From the NCBI RefSeq assembly GCF_017603965.1, contig NZ_CP071955.1, forward strand, positions 3,815,501 through 3,879,500: DNA of 64,000 nucleotides, read 5' to 3'. A model generated the notes under the pieces. That model did not search any database. It had not been told where the DNA came from and saw only the letters and a program-made list of their open reading frames with translations. The DNA comes from Xanthomonas fragariae (GTDB lineage Bacteria > Pseudomonadota > Gammaproteobacteria > Xanthomonadales > Xanthomonadaceae). Both the position numbers and the translations under genes were made by a program. Positions 50,950 through 60,766 of this stretch are shown in pieces (the first letter of the stretch is position 1; every line of letters starts with the position of its first letter).

Positions 50950-53136
50950 CTAAACCACCGTCAAATTCGCATACCCCATCACCAGCCACTTGGCGCCGAC
51001 TTCATCGAACTGCACCTGCACGCGCGCATGCGCACCGGCGCCTTCATAGTCGACCACTACACCGCCGCCGAACTTGGGGTGTTCGACGTTGGCGCCCAGT
51101 TTGATTGGTGCCGCTTCGACAACGCCATGCACCGGTCCGCCACGCGTCGCGCCCAGCAAGGCAGTGCGGCAGACCTGCACTTTCGGACGCACTTCGTGCA
51201 GCAGATCGCGCGGAATTTCGCGTAAAAAGCGCGATGGCACGTTGTAGTTGTCCTGGCCGTGGATGCGCCGCGACTCGGCGTAGCACAGCACTAGTTTTTG
51301 CCGCGCGCGGGTGATGCCCACGTACGCCAGACGACGCTCTTCTTCCAGCCGCCCGCTTTCTTCCAGCGACCGCGCGCTCGGGAACAAGCCATCTTCCAGC
51401 CCGACCAGAAACACGATCGGAAATTCCAGGCCCTTGGCCGAATGCAACGTCATCAGCTGCACGCCTTCTTCGCCGGCCTGTGCCTGGCCTTCGCCGGCTT
51501 CCAGCGAAGCGTAGGCGAGGAAGGCGACCAATTCGGTCATGCCCTGGCTGTCTTCGTCGTCGGGACGGGTGAAGCGCGAAGCCACCGACACCAGTTCGTC
51601 CAGGTTTTCGGTGCGCGATTCCGAATCCACCCCACCGCGGCTTTCCTTGGCCCAGTGCTCGCGCAATCCTGAGCGCATCAGCACGTGGTCGATGCGCTCG
51701 GCCAATTCCATCTCGCCGGTTTCGGCATGCAACCGACCGACCAGGCTCAGGAACGTGGCCAACGCATTGCGGGCACGGGCGGCAAGGGTGTTTTCCTGCG
51801 TGCACAGCATCGCCGCTTCCCACAGCGACAGCGCATTGGCACGCGCCAGACGGCGCACTTCATCCAGCGTGCGATCGCCGATGCCACGCGTCGGCGTGTT
51901 GACTGCGCGCTCAAACGCGGCATCGTCGCTGCGGTTGGTGAGCAGGCGCAGATACGCCAATGCATCCTTGATTTCGGCGCGTTCGAAAAACCGCATGCCG
52001 CCATATACGCGGTACGGCAGCTGCTCGGAAATCAGCGCTTCTTCCAGCGCGCGCGACTGCGCGTTGCTGCGATAGAGCACCGCCACTTCGCCGTAGCTGC
52101 CGCCGTCGCGCACCCACTGCCGCGCGCGCTCGACCACATAACGCGCCTCGTCGACTTCGTTGTAGGCCCCATACAGATCGATCGGATCGCCATCGCCGGA
52201 ATCGGTCCACAGCTGCTTGCCGATGCGGTCCGGATTGTGCGCGATCACCGCATTGGCCGCACCCAGAATATTGGCGCTGGAACGGTAGTTCTGCTCCAGC
52301 CGCACGGTCTGCGCACCGGGAAAATCCTTCAGAAAGCGCTGGACGTTCTCGACCTTGGCACCGCGCCAGCCGTAGATGGCCTGGTCGTCGTCGCCGACCA
52401 CGAACACATGCCCGGTCTCGCCGGCCAGCACACGCACGAAGGCGTACTGGATGGCGTTGGTGTCCTGGAACTCGTCGACCAGGATCTCGCGGAAGCGCGC
52501 ACGGTAATGCGCCAGCAAGGCCGGGGTGTCGCGCAGCAGTTCATGCGCGCGCAGCAGCAACTCGGCGAAATCCAGCAGCCCGGAGCGGTCGCAACGTTCC
52601 TGATAGGCCGCATACACCTGCCGGCGCACCTCGGTCCAATCGTCATTGGGCTCGGGCTGGATATGCTGCGGACGGCGGCCTTCGTCCTTTTGCTCGTTGA
52701 TCCACCAGCTGATCTGCTTGGGCGGGTACTTGCTCTCGTCCAGCTCCAGCGACTGCACCACGCGCTTGACCAGCCGCAGCTGGTCGTCGCTGTCCATGAC
52801 CTGGAAGCCTTCGGGCAGCCGCGCGTCCTGCCAATGCAGACGCAACAACCGATGCGCCAGCCCATGGAAGGTGCCGATCCACATCCCGCGGCTGCCGTTA
52901 CGCAGCTGCAGGTCGGTGCGGTGGCGCATTTCGCCGGCGGCCTTGTTGGTGAAGGTCACCGCGAAGATGCCGTGGTTGGGCACACCCTGGACTTCATTGA
53001 GCCAGGCGATGCGATGGATCAGCACGCGCGTCTTGCCGGAGCCGGCGCCGGCGAGCACGAGGTAATGCCCCGGCGGCGCGGAAACGGCCTCGCGCTGGGC
53101 GGGGTTTAAATGATCGAGCAAATGAGAGACATCCAC
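50950..53136 (-). CDS. uvrD: UvrD/Rep-type DNA helicase
   Basis: Superfamily 1A 3'-5' helicase, 728 residues, for nucleotide excision and mismatch repair. Motifs in order: Q-R-E-A-V, Walker A G-A-G-S-G-K-T, T-F-T-N-K-A-A-G-E-M, D-E-F-Q-D-T-N, V-G-D-D-D-Q-A-I-Y-G-W-R-G-A, E-Q-N-Y-R-S, and MTLHSAKGLEFPIVFLVG. The C-terminal ~60 residues (F-G-G-G-V-V-V-D-Y-E-G-A-G) form the Tudor-like RNA-polymerase-binding domain usual in UvrD. Length and tail favour UvrD over Rep. Confidence 0.93.
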   Translation of the reverse strand: MDVSHLLDHLNPAQREAVSAPPGHYLVLAGAGSGKTRVLIHRIAWLNEVQGVPNHGIFAVTFTNKAAGEMRHRTDLQLRNGSRGMWIGTFHGLAHRLLRLHWQDARLPEGFQVMDSDDQLRLVKRVVQSLELDESKYPPKQISWWINEQKDEGRRPQHIQPEPNDDWTEVRRQVYAAYQERCDRSGLLDFAELLLRAHELLRDTPALLAHYRARFREILVDEFQDTNAIQYAFVRVLAGETGHVFVVGDDDQAIYGWRGAKVENVQRFLKDFPGAQTVRLEQNYRSSANILGAANAVIAHNPDRIGKQLWTDSGDGDPIDLYGAYNEVDEARYVVERARQWVRDGGSYGEVAVLYRSNAQSRALEEALISEQLPYRVYGGMRFFERAEIKDALAYLRLLTNRSDDAAFERAVNTPTRGIGDRTLDEVRRLARANALSLWEAAMLCTQENTLAARARNALATFLSLVGRLHAETGEMELAERIDHVLMRSGLREHWAKESRGGVDSESRTENLDELVSVASRFTRPDDEDSQGMTELVAFLAYASLEAGEGQAQAGEEGVQLMTLHSAKGLEFPIVFLVGLEDGLFPSARSLEESGRLEEERRLAYVGITRARQKLVLCYAESRRIHGQDNYNVPSRFLREIPRDLLHEVRPKVQVCRTALLGATRGGPVHGVVEAAPIKLGANVEHPKFGGGVVVDYEGAGAHARVQVQFDEVGAKWLVMGYANLTVV

Positions 53137-53259
53137 CGGTGCATTTTACCGGTTGCCGCGTCGCTTCGGCTGAGATCGCGATGAAGCGGTTGGGATTGTG
53201 GTAGCTGATCGCCTAGATAGAGTCCCTCTGCGGCCGGCACCGCGATCCCGGTATCTCCT

Positions 53260-54645
53260 TCAACGCCCCAACACCCCCAACACATTCCGCGCAATCGCCG
53301 TGGCCTGCTCCCGCAGCTCCGGCACCGCAAGGCTCTCCCATAATGATCCAGTCCGCAAACTGCCAATCACCCGCAGCCGCGGATTCGCGCAACCATCGGC
53401 AGCGATCAGACTGCCATCGGCATCGGTATCTACGCCAATCCCATGCGGCCCGGCCACTGCGATGCCCTGCCCCAGCAATTGCTGCAGCAGCGGGTTGCGC
53501 ATCGCCTGCACGCGCATTTCCACACCGGTGGCATTGATCAGCGTCTGCACATCCAGCTGCAATGCATGCCCTGCACCGGCACTCACGCGAACGCAAGCGC
53601 CCGCCTGAAACGCGACATCCAGCCGCGCGCGATGCAATTGCAATTGTCCACGCGCCTGCATCGCCTGCAGCTGCGCATGCACAGGCGCGGCGATACGGTG
53701 ACGGTGCACGTCCCAATAACGCACTACATGACGCAGGAAGCGGCACTGATCGGCTATCGACAGCGTTTGCCACAGCGCTTGGCTCAGCGGACGAATGCGC
53801 TCCATCACGCCCTGCCAGGGCAAGCCCTGCGCCGCTGCAACGCGCGCATGCGCGCGCAACGTGCGCATGCGCGCGCGCAGCGACATCGTCAACAGCAGCT
53901 GCGGGTCGAACTCTGCAACTGCGCCATGCGCCTGCGGCAACGGCAACAATCCATGTCGCGACACCACATGCACCGCTCCACGATGCGCCTGCGCAGCCAG
54001 CGTCACCACCGTATCGGCCATGCTCAGCCCCGAGCCGACGATGCATACCGCCGCATCCTGCGGCAATGCCGCGACCGCCTCGGTGTCCCAGGCATCCATC
54101 CGCTGCGCGCCCGACAAGCCGGTCGCTCCACGCAGCGGCAACGGCCGTAGCGCGTTGCCCACCGCCAGCACCACGGCGGTGGCCTGCACGGTCTGTCCAT
54201 CGTCCAGCTGCAGCAGCGCGCCGCCTGCGTTGGGCTGCAATGTCTGCACACGTGCGGCGTGCAAGGTCAGCGTCGCTGGGCTATGCGCGCGTGCAGCGTG
54301 CAAGCGATCGCGCAAGTAAGGCGCGTAATGCCGCCGCCCGACAAACTGCCGCGGCAGTTGCGCGTCCTCCAGTTCCGGGTAACACCCATTCGCGCACAGG
54401 TAATCGACAAAGTCCTGCGGAGCCTCCAACAGCGCACTCATGCGCGCGGCCGGCACATTGAGCAGGTGCTCGGCACGTGCGGTGGAATACGCCACGCCCT
54501 CGCCCAGCACCGGATGCGGTTCGATCAACACGATCTGCATCGGCGCGGTCGCCTGACGCAGCAGCTGCAGCGCAATCAGCACACCGCAAGCGCCACCGCC
54601 GACGATGGCGATCAATGTATCGCCAGGATCACGCAGTTCATTCAT
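53260..54645 (-). CDS. FAD/NAD(P)-binding protein (YdhS/COG4529-like)
   Basis: A 461-residue flavoprotein. N-terminal I-A-I-V-G-G-G-A-C-G-V-L-I-A-L is the FAD dinucleotide loop, followed by G-E-G-V-A-Y-S-T and L-L-N-V-P-A-A-R-M, which mark the COG4529 family. A second loop, C-I-V-G-S-G-L-S-M-A-D, lies near residue 200. These proteins are predicted NAD(P)H-using oxidoreductases of unknown substrate. It is a single gene on the minus strand. Confidence 0.82.
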   Translation of the reverse strand: MNELRDPGDTLIAIVGGGACGVLIALQLLRQATAPMQIVLIEPHPVLGEGVAYSTARAEHLLNVPAARMSALLEAPQDFVDYLCANGCYPELEDAQLPRQFVGRRHYAPYLRDRLHAARAHSPATLTLHAARVQTLQPNAGGALLQLDDGQTVQATAVVLAVGNALRPLPLRGATGLSGAQRMDAWDTEAVAALPQDAAVCIVGSGLSMADTVVTLAAQAHRGAVHVVSRHGLLPLPQAHGAVAEFDPQLLLTMSLRARMRTLRAHARVAAAQGLPWQGVMERIRPLSQALWQTLSIADQCRFLRHVVRYWDVHRHRIAAPVHAQLQAMQARGQLQLHRARLDVAFQAGACVRVSAGAGHALQLDVQTLINATGVEMRVQAMRNPLLQQLLGQGIAVAGPHGIGVDTDADGSLIAADGCANPRLRVIGSLRTGSLWESLAVPELREQATAIARNVLGVLGR

Positions 54646-55025
54646 GGCGCAATTGTAGGCGATGCCTGCGTCGCACTGATGACGGTGGATTGGTCAGTGG
54701 GAGAAATGGCCATCGCTCCACAGGCGCCCTGCCTGCCGGTCCGCAGACCTGAATCGACGCGTCCGGGACATGATCAGCCGTTGCCCAGAACACGCTCGCC
54801 ATTGAAAAGCAGCCAGCCACCCCGTAGCAAGCAGAAATCGAGCGTGGCAGGCTGCGCTTATGAACCGCAGCGGTCAAGTGCCGACCCACCCCAAGCCCAG
54901 GAAGGGGAGGCCTGAAGCCTTGGGCAGCCCTTCTGTTAACCGCTCCGAGTCGCACCACCAACAGCAAGCCCCAGCACGCATTGCAAGTAACGACATGTCG
55001 CCGTGCCAACCCAAGCCATCCACCA
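54646..55025. other. Intergenic region, no recognisable gene
   Basis: A 380-bp gap between two minus-strand genes. I found no protein-like frame, hairpin with T-run or repeat shared with the rest of the window. Confidence 0.45.
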
Positions 55026-56450
55026 CTACATCAACGCATCCGCCAAGCGTGCAATCCCCTCACGACTGCGCCGCCATGCCGGACGACGACGCCACTGTTC
55101 CAGATCCAGCTGGCGCGCATTGGCCAGATAGTCCTGCTCGATTTCGCGTAACCGCTTCACCACGCCGGTGTCGTAGCACAACATGCCGATCTCGGCGTTG
55201 AGCGCGAACGAGCGGATATCCAGATTGATCGAGCCGACCAGCGCGATGTCTTCGTCCATGCTCAGATGCTTGGCATGCAAGAAATGCGGGCGGTACAGCG
55301 CAATCTTCACTCCACAGCGCAGCAGTTCCTCGAAATAGGCTTCCTGCGCCCACGCGGCCAGTCGCTGGTTGTTGCTCGCCGACAAGATCAGCTGCACATC
55401 CACGCCCGATACCCCGGCGATGCGCAGCGCACTGAGCAAGGCTTCGTCCGGCACGAAGTACGGTGTCACCAGCACCACCTTACGACGCGCAAGATGGATC
55501 ACCGCATTAATCGCATCGCGTGCATTCTCGAACGGATACGCAGGCCCGCTGGGCAGCAATTGCGTGACGATATTGGCCGCGCATACCGGCGCGTCCGGCC
55601 ACACGTCCAGGCGCTGCCCGGTTTCGGTGAACCAATCGCTGGCGAAGACCGCTTCCAGATGATTGACCACCGGCCCGCGCACGCGCGCCACCAGCTCGCG
55701 ATTGGGCGTGCCGATGATGAAGCCGGCCTCGGCCAGGTTCTGTGAACCGACAAAGCCCATCTGGTTGTCGATTACCGCAATCTTGCGATGGTTGCGCAGA
55801 TCCATGCGCCCGCTGCGGCGCCAGCGCAGGCCGCCGGGCAACACCGCCAACACCTCCACGCCGCCGGCCTGCAGCCGTTTGCGATAGCGGCGCAAACCGC
55901 GTTTGGCGCCCACTGCATCCAGCAACACGCGGCAGCGCACGCCACGCGCACTGGCACGCTCCAGCGCCGCCGCCGCCGCATCGCCCACCGCATCGTCGAA
56001 CATCAGGTAATACAGCAGATGCACGCGTTTCTCCGCTGCGTCGATCGCCGCGACCAAGGCCTGCAACGACTGCGTGTAGTCGTCCAGCAGTTCCACCGCA
56101 TTGCCCAGCGTCGGCATGAAATCGCCTTCCCGCTCGATCAGCCGCACCACCTCGGCGCTGCTAGTGTCCGCCTGCGGGGTCCAGCGCAAGGCGTGCAAGG
56201 GCAATTGCTGCTCGCGAATCACCTGCGAGGCGGCCGCTTGCCGTTCCACGCGCAGGCGCGACAACCACGGATGCCCGAACAATAGATACAGCGGCAGGCC
56301 GACCACCGGCACGAAGCCGATCAACAACAACCAGCTGCGCGCCGCGCCAGGCGTGGTGCGGGTGGGAATCCACAGCAGCGCGGCCAGGCGGATCACCCAG
56401 TCCAGCGCCAGTAGCCAAGTCCCTTGCAACCAGTCGGGCAGCATCGGCAA
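55026..56450 (-). CDS. cls: Cardiolipin synthase (phospholipase D family)
   Basis: Joins phosphatidylglycerol molecules to cardiolipin at the inner membrane. 474 residues. Two N-terminal membrane helices precede a pair of HKD motifs: R-N-H-R-K-I-A-V-I-D-N-Q near residue 224 and HAKHLSMDEDIALVGSINLD near 400. The conserved G-S-x-N-L-x-x-R follows each. This is the architecture of ClsA. Confidence 0.92.
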   Translation of the reverse strand: MPMLPDWLQGTWLLALDWVIRLAALLWIPTRTTPGAARSWLLLIGFVPVVGLPLYLLFGHPWLSRLRVERQAAASQVIREQQLPLHALRWTPQADTSSAEVVRLIEREGDFMPTLGNAVELLDDYTQSLQALVAAIDAAEKRVHLLYYLMFDDAVGDAAAAALERASARGVRCRVLLDAVGAKRGLRRYRKRLQAGGVEVLAVLPGGLRWRRSGRMDLRNHRKIAVIDNQMGFVGSQNLAEAGFIIGTPNRELVARVRGPVVNHLEAVFASDWFTETGQRLDVWPDAPVCAANIVTQLLPSGPAYPFENARDAINAVIHLARRKVVLVTPYFVPDEALLSALRIAGVSGVDVQLILSASNNQRLAAWAQEAYFEELLRCGVKIALYRPHFLHAKHLSMDEDIALVGSINLDIRSFALNAEIGMLCYDTGVVKRLREIEQDYLANARQLDLEQWRRRPAWRRSREGIARLADALM

Positions 56451-56735
56451 TCCGTTTTCAATAAGGAGTCCGATTCTGACCGGGACGGGCGTAAACGCAA
56501 CGGTGCAGACGTGGGGATTGACGTGTAAAGACGACGAGGATTCGGTTCTGGGGTCAGTGGCATGTTCTAACTACAAGCAAACCCAAATATGCATAGCCCA
56601 GATGGATCTTGAGCTGCCTCGCTCTCGGCGCACAGATGCGGCTCGCTACTAACGAGGATGAATGGATGAGCCAGTTCGTCACTCAGGTCCAGCGCATCTT
56701 CCTGGCCATCGTCGATGGGCTTGCGCAGGGCCGGC

Positions 56736-56950
56736 ATGGCGACCGTCCAGGAGGCGCACGGGCGCACCGGCCTGCTGCATCACCCCCTGCGTCCGATTTA
56801 TACCGGTTGTGCTGCTCCGCAGGCACCGTGTCGGTAGCGCCGGGCGACGACCGGATGATGCACGCGACCATCGAGCAATGACGCCACGGCGATGTGCCGG
56901 TAGTCGCGCCGACCAGCGAATGCGGGGACCGTGGTTCCGGCGAGAGAGGC
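56736..56950 (+). pseudogene. RraA-family protein remnant
   Basis: The frame at 56736 reads A-T-V-Q-E-A-H-G-R-T-G-L-L-H-H-P-L-R-P-I-Y-T-G. A shift then leads to G-T-V-S-V-A-P-G-D-D-R-M-M-H-A-T-I-E-Q, a TGA where the family has Cys, and R-H-G-D-V-P-V-V-A-P-T-S-E-C. This is the N-terminal half of RraA-like proteins (such as 4-carboxy-4-hydroxy-2-oxoadipate aldolases) with one frameshift and one nonsense codon. The rest of 56451-57052 has no gene. Confidence 0.7.
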
Positions 56951-57052
56951 CACGCCGGCTGCCGAGTTGTATCGCAAAGTGTTCGAAGGCAATGTATGCC
57001 GGGCATGCACATATGCTTGCGACCACACCCGTAACGCATCACCCCGCAACAG

Positions 57053-57078
57053 AAAAACCCGCCTTTCGGCGGGTTTTT
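57053..57078. terminator. Bidirectional rho-independent terminator of the rpmB-rpmG operon
   Basis: AAAAACCCGCC-TTTC-GGCGGGTTTTT, a perfect six-base GC stem flanked by A5 and T5. On the minus strand it lies 30 bases downstream of the rpmG stop. Confidence 0.93.
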
Positions 57079-57107
57079 ACTTGAAAACAGACCCAGCGAT
57101 CAGTTGA

Positions 57108-57275
57108 TCACTTGATCTTGCCTTCCTTGTACATGACGTGCTTACGCACGACCGGGTCGTATTTCATCATTTCCATCTTCCCCGGAGTGTTCTTCTTGTT
57201 CTTGTCCGTGGTGTAGAAGTGGCCGGTAGCGGCCGAGGAAATCATACGAATCTTGTCACGCTTGCCTTTTGCCAT
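57108..57275 (-). CDS. rpmG: 50S ribosomal protein L33
   Basis: A 55-residue ribosomal protein: [10 protein letters not shown], then [20 protein letters not shown] and [13 protein letters not shown]. It belongs to the Cys-less (zinc-independent) type of L33 found in most proteobacteria. It lies 13 bases downstream of rpmB, the usual operon, and ends at the terminator at 57053-57078. Confidence 0.97.
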
Positions 57276-57288
57276 GACTGCTTACTCC

Positions 57289-57525
57289 TCAGACCTTTTC
57301 GCCGCGCGCACGCAGCTCTTTCAGAACGGCATCAATCCCGTTCTTGTCGATGGTGCGCAATGCATGCGCGGAGACACGGAGCTTCACCCAACGGTTCTCG
57401 CTGGCGACCCAGAAGCGGCGCTCGTGCAAGTTGGGCAGGAAGCGGCGACGGGTTCTGTTGTTTGCGTGGGAGACGTTGTTACCCGTCTGCACACGCTTGC
57501 CGGACACTTGGCATACGCGGGACAT
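57289..57525 (-). CDS. rpmB: 50S ribosomal protein L28
   Basis: A 78-residue ribosomal protein: [20 protein letters not shown], then [13 protein letters not shown]. It is the first gene of the rpmB-rpmG pair. The ATG at 57525 gives the canonical start; the longer frame upstream adds sequence unlike L28. Confidence 0.97.
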
Positions 57526-57726
57526 TACGCACCTCGATAAATGAATAGCCACCCATAGCCTGGGGAGCGGCGGCCCCGACAGCGCCAGGCTGCCACGCAA
57601 CGTTGGGAATCAATAACTTACGCTGGAACAGGCCGGCAACCCCATCGCGTTGGGTACCGCCATCCGGAGCGATCCGGGCACAGCGAGCCGCGCATTATGC
57701 ACGGCATTTTCTTTGGCTACAAGCAC

Positions 57727-58215
57727 TTAGCGAGCGATCGTCGCCTGACCTGAGCCGTCAGTCCTTTCGCTGTCCCCACTGAACTCGATGCGCTGACCAA
57801 AGATGTCGCAAAACAGCTGTGTTTTCACACCCTCGAAAAAGCCGTTAGTCGCCGTGTAACCAGCTCCTTGAACGGCAGGCGATGCAGGATGCGACTGCTT
57901 CCACCACCACCGATCAATCAGGTCTAGATGTCGTTGCGTATCGGAAAATCGCTCGGGCAGCGCTAATGCGGTCAGGGAGAGAATCCTACGGCGGAGCCGT
58001 TGCCGCTCGTGACGCTTTTCCTCGCTGTCGTGGCGGTAGGCAATATGCACGAGCGAATCGATGGCTTCTATTAGTTCTTTTGATGTTTCCTTCCGCACTT
58101 TCTCTCGCTCGACCTGCAAAGAGGCTTCTATCTGCCGGCTCGCCACGCATGCCGCGACACAGCCGCCAATAGCAGCAGCAACCAAAGTCGAAACAATGTT
58201 TGGCCAATCAATCAC
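57727..58215 (-). CDS. Hypothetical membrane-anchored protein
   Basis: A 162-residue protein. One N-terminal membrane helix (V-S-T-L-V-A-A-A-I-G-G-C-V-A-A-C-V) is followed by a charged helical stretch (V-E-R-E-K-V-R-K-E-T-S-K-E-L) and a region rich in Arg and Trp. I do not recognise the family. Similar small anchored proteins occur singly in many genomes. Confidence 0.55.
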   Translation of the reverse strand: MIDWPNIVSTLVAAAIGGCVAACVASRQIEASLQVEREKVRKETSKELIEAIDSLVHIAYRHDSEEKRHERQRLRRRILSLTALALPERFSDTQRHLDLIDRWWWKQSHPASPAVQGAGYTATNGFFEGVKTQLFCDIFGQRIEFSGDSERTDGSGQATIAR

Positions 58216-58343
58216 GTCAATCTCCTGAGGGAGGGATACCTCACGTTATTTTAAAACGCATGCCGCTGGAATCTACCGTCATTCTGGATTCGATCAGCAC
58301 ATAAGATCCACCACGCTGCGGTAGTGCGATATGTCTCTCGTTT

Positions 58344-58450
58344 TCATGGCGCGTGCAGCCAGCGATACAACACCAGCAAAGTGAACAAGGTGGACGAGAC
58401 GATATCGCCGATCACCGTCGTGGCCAGCGGGCGTTTCGTGGTCATGCGCT
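58344..58450 (-). pseudogene. C-terminal remnant of a CzcA/CusA-type RND metal exporter
   Basis: The minus strand reads T-T-K-R-P-L-A-T-T-V-I-G-D-I-V-S-S-T-L-F and T-L-L-V-L-Y-R-W-L-H. This matches the last membrane helix region of CzcA-like exporters (K-R-P-L-A-T-V-V-I-G-G-L, then L-V-L-P-x-L-Y). Only about 35 residues remain. The other ~280 bp of the gap 58216-58633 hold nothing recognisable. Confidence 0.6.
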
Positions 58451-58633
58451 GCTGCGACCGCAGCCACTCAGCAGTAGCTGCGCGATCAAGCATGTTGTCG
58501 CCGGTGGTGTCGCTAGCTTCGTCGGCCTGCCCTGTTCTGGCGCGAAAGTGCCCGGCGCATCCGTCTTCATCTTGCAGGCGGGAGAGCGGGTGCAGTGAGC
58601 GCAATCAAACCGCGCGACCCACCATGCTGCGGG

Positions 58634-59272
58634 TCAGGCCTTGCGCACCACCACCAGATGCCGTTCTCCATCGAGGCCGGGCACCTGCAGCGGATGCACC
58701 TCGCGAAGGCTCCAGCCTGCAGGAAGTGCGGCGATCTCGTCGTGCGGGTAAATGCCCTTCATCGCCAGCAGGCTGCCGCCGGGGCGCAACAGGTGCCCAC
58801 CGACGGCGATGATGCCGGCTAGCGTGTCCAACGCCCGCGCGGTGAGGTGGTCGTAGGCGGCCGGTTCGTCCAGCGCCTCGGCGCGCGACTCGGCCACGCG
58901 TGCATTGCCCAGGGCCAAGTGCCGCAGCGCCTCGCGCATGAAACGCGCCTTCTTGCCGTTGCTTTCCACCAGGGTTACCTGCAACTGCGGGCGGGCGATC
59001 GCTAACGGGATGCCCGGCAGGCCGGGACCAGTGCCCAGATCGGCGAGCGTGCCGCTGGCGATGTACGGCTGCATGGCCAACGAATCGAGCAGATGGCGGG
59101 TGACCATCTCGCGCGGGTCTCGCACGGCGGTGAGGTTGTAGGTCTTGTTCCAACGCACCAGCAGCGTCAGATAGCGCAACAACGGCACGGCAACGTCCGC
59201 ATCCAGCAATTGGGCCTGCAAGCCGTGCGCAAGTGCGGCGGCTACATCGGGGGGAAGCACGACATCGTTCAT
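58634..59272 (-). CDS. rsmG: 16S rRNA (guanine-527-N7)-methyltransferase
   Basis: A 212-residue SAM-dependent methyltransferase acting on 16S rRNA position G527. It has [12 protein letters not shown] near residue 41, the SAM loop [16 protein letters not shown] at 77-92 and [15 protein letters not shown] 59272 (M-N-D-V-V) gives the normal length; the longer frame upstream is not family-like. It is not next to mnmG or parA here, which is the usual context. Confidence 0.93.
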   Translation of the reverse strand: MNDVVLPPDVAAALAHGLQAQLLDADVAVPLLRYLTLLVRWNKTYNLTAVRDPREMVTRHLLDSLAMQPYIASGTLADLGTGPGLPGIPLAIARPQLQVTLVESNGKKARFMREALRHLALGNARVAESRAEALDEPAAYDHLTARALDTLAGIIAVGGHLLRPGGSLLAMKGIYPHDEIAALPAGWSLREVHPLQVPGLDGERHLVVVRKA

Positions 59273-59406
59273 GCCGCGATTATCGCAGCTAGCGGCAGCG
59301 GTCGGCAGCGCGGCGCACGACCGGATCAGGCACCTGCCACGGACACGCTGCGGCAAGAAGGCGGCTCTCCAGCTGCATGCTGCCGCAGCTGCCTGAAGGA
59401 CATCGC

Positions 59407-59990
59407 ATGATCGCCGCTTCCGATCCGTCCCGCCGCCGCCTCTTGCAAGGTCTGGGTGCCGACCACTGCCGCCTGGTCCGGTCGCACGCTGGCCGCGCCG
59501 TCCGGGCGAGCGATCGTCACCGACGGGGTGCACAGCGGCGATGTACTGAAGGGCCGAGCGCGCTGCTGTGGAGCCGTTGCGATCGCCCGGTGCGCGCGGG
59601 TGGAATGTGAGATGCGCCCGAGCCTGCGTCAGGGGGGCGCGTGGATGGCAGATGGCGGTGCCGGCACATGACTTCACGCGGATGTGGATCTGGGCGCGTT
59701 GCCGCGCGATCACGACATCCTGTAGCCGCAACCGGGCGCGGACGCCCTTCGGGCCGACCATGGTGTTTCAAAAGGCCCCACACCTGCGCCGAACACCTGG
59801 CCGTTAGCCGATTACCAGTTCTTCGGCGAAGTGCAGATCGATGGCGCGAGTGGCGTGCCGACCGTGACCTTGCGCGATCTGCACGGCGTGGCGCAATCTC
59901 GTCAGCCGATTCTGCCGCGTAGTCGAGACGTGCCGACATCCCTGCGTGGTTTGCGCAGGGATGCATTGGACGCCGTGCGTCGCCACCTCC
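59407..59990 (+). pseudogene. PhoD-like alkaline phosphatase remnant
   Basis: Pieces of an exported PhoD phosphatase can be read in different frames: [13 protein letters not shown] (Tat-type signal start), then [18 protein letters not shown], then an internal D-F-T piece, and finally the C-terminal D-Y-Q-F-F-G-E-V-Q-I-D-G-A-S-G-V-P-T-V-T and L-R-D-L-H-G-V-A near 59810-59890. The metallophosphatase core (normally ~400 residues) is absent. A large internal deletion plus frameshifts explain it. Confidence 0.75.
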
Positions 59991-60043
59991 CATGCAGTGG
60001 CCGCGCCCGCCTTGTGATTGCGTGGCACGCGTGATCGCCGCCA

Positions 60044-60640
60044 TTAGCCGGCCGCCACCGGATAAAACGCCAACGCCGCACGGTAGCCCGGTGCTGCCCA
60101 CCACTCGTGCAAATGCCAGTGCGTGGCCTGGCCGATTGCGGGATCGCACCACTGCAATTGCAGCGCGCCGTCGGCTCTCAATGCATACGCAAGCCGATGC
60201 AGACCAAACGACAGGCCATGCCCGTAGGCCTTGAGCAAGGCTTCCTTGGCGCACCACAGACGAAAAAACAGCGCTTGTTGCGCGTCAGGCTCAAGCACGG
60301 CCAGCAGTGCGATTTCATCGGGATGGAAGAAACGTTGCGCGATCTCCAGCAGACGCAGGCGGGGGCGGATGCATTCCAGGTCCACACCCAACCGCACGCC
60401 TTCGCCCAGCCCGACCAGCAAGTAGTCGCCGCTGTGGCTCCAGCCGGTGTCCCGCTCAGGCAGAGCCCGTTGCAGAGATGGACGACCACGTGCGTCGCGC
60501 TGCAATGGCACCTGCGCGGGGTCGATACCTAACGCCTGACCGAGCAATTGCCGCGCCTGCGGCTCGCCGCGTTCGCCGTGCCGATGCGGGCGCAGCCATA
60601 GCTGTACCGGGCCGTGCTGCCAACTCGCCTGCGCTGTCAC
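60044..60640 (-). CDS. 4'-phosphopantetheinyl transferase (Sfp/HetI superfamily)
   Basis: Transfers the phosphopantetheine arm from CoA to carrier proteins. The 198-residue protein has the metal-binding G-V-D-L-E near residue 107 and the F-F-R-L-W-C-A-K-E-A-L-L-K-A-Y-G box near 150. Xanthomonadin synthesis requires an activated ACP (Ser44 of the ACP at 23555-23824) and no such transferase lies in the pigment cluster, so this enzyme is a candidate activator, although it is 36 kb away. Confidence 0.88.
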   Translation of the reverse strand: MTAQASWQHGPVQLWLRPHRHGERGEPQARQLLGQALGIDPAQVPLQRDARGRPSLQRALPERDTGWSHSGDYLLVGLGEGVRLGVDLECIRPRLRLLEIAQRFFHPDEIALLAVLEPDAQQALFFRLWCAKEALLKAYGHGLSFGLHRLAYALRADGALQLQWCDPAIGQATHWHLHEWWAAPGYRAALAFYPVAAG

Positions 60641-60766
60641 GTGTTGTGCACAAAGCCGAACGATGGGCGAGCTTGTTCACCGCGCTCGACAGCTGCTTCA
60701 CGCGGGGCTGCGTCCAATGGCGCCGATGCACTACTTCCGGTGCATTCGAACAAGGAGATCGGCAAC

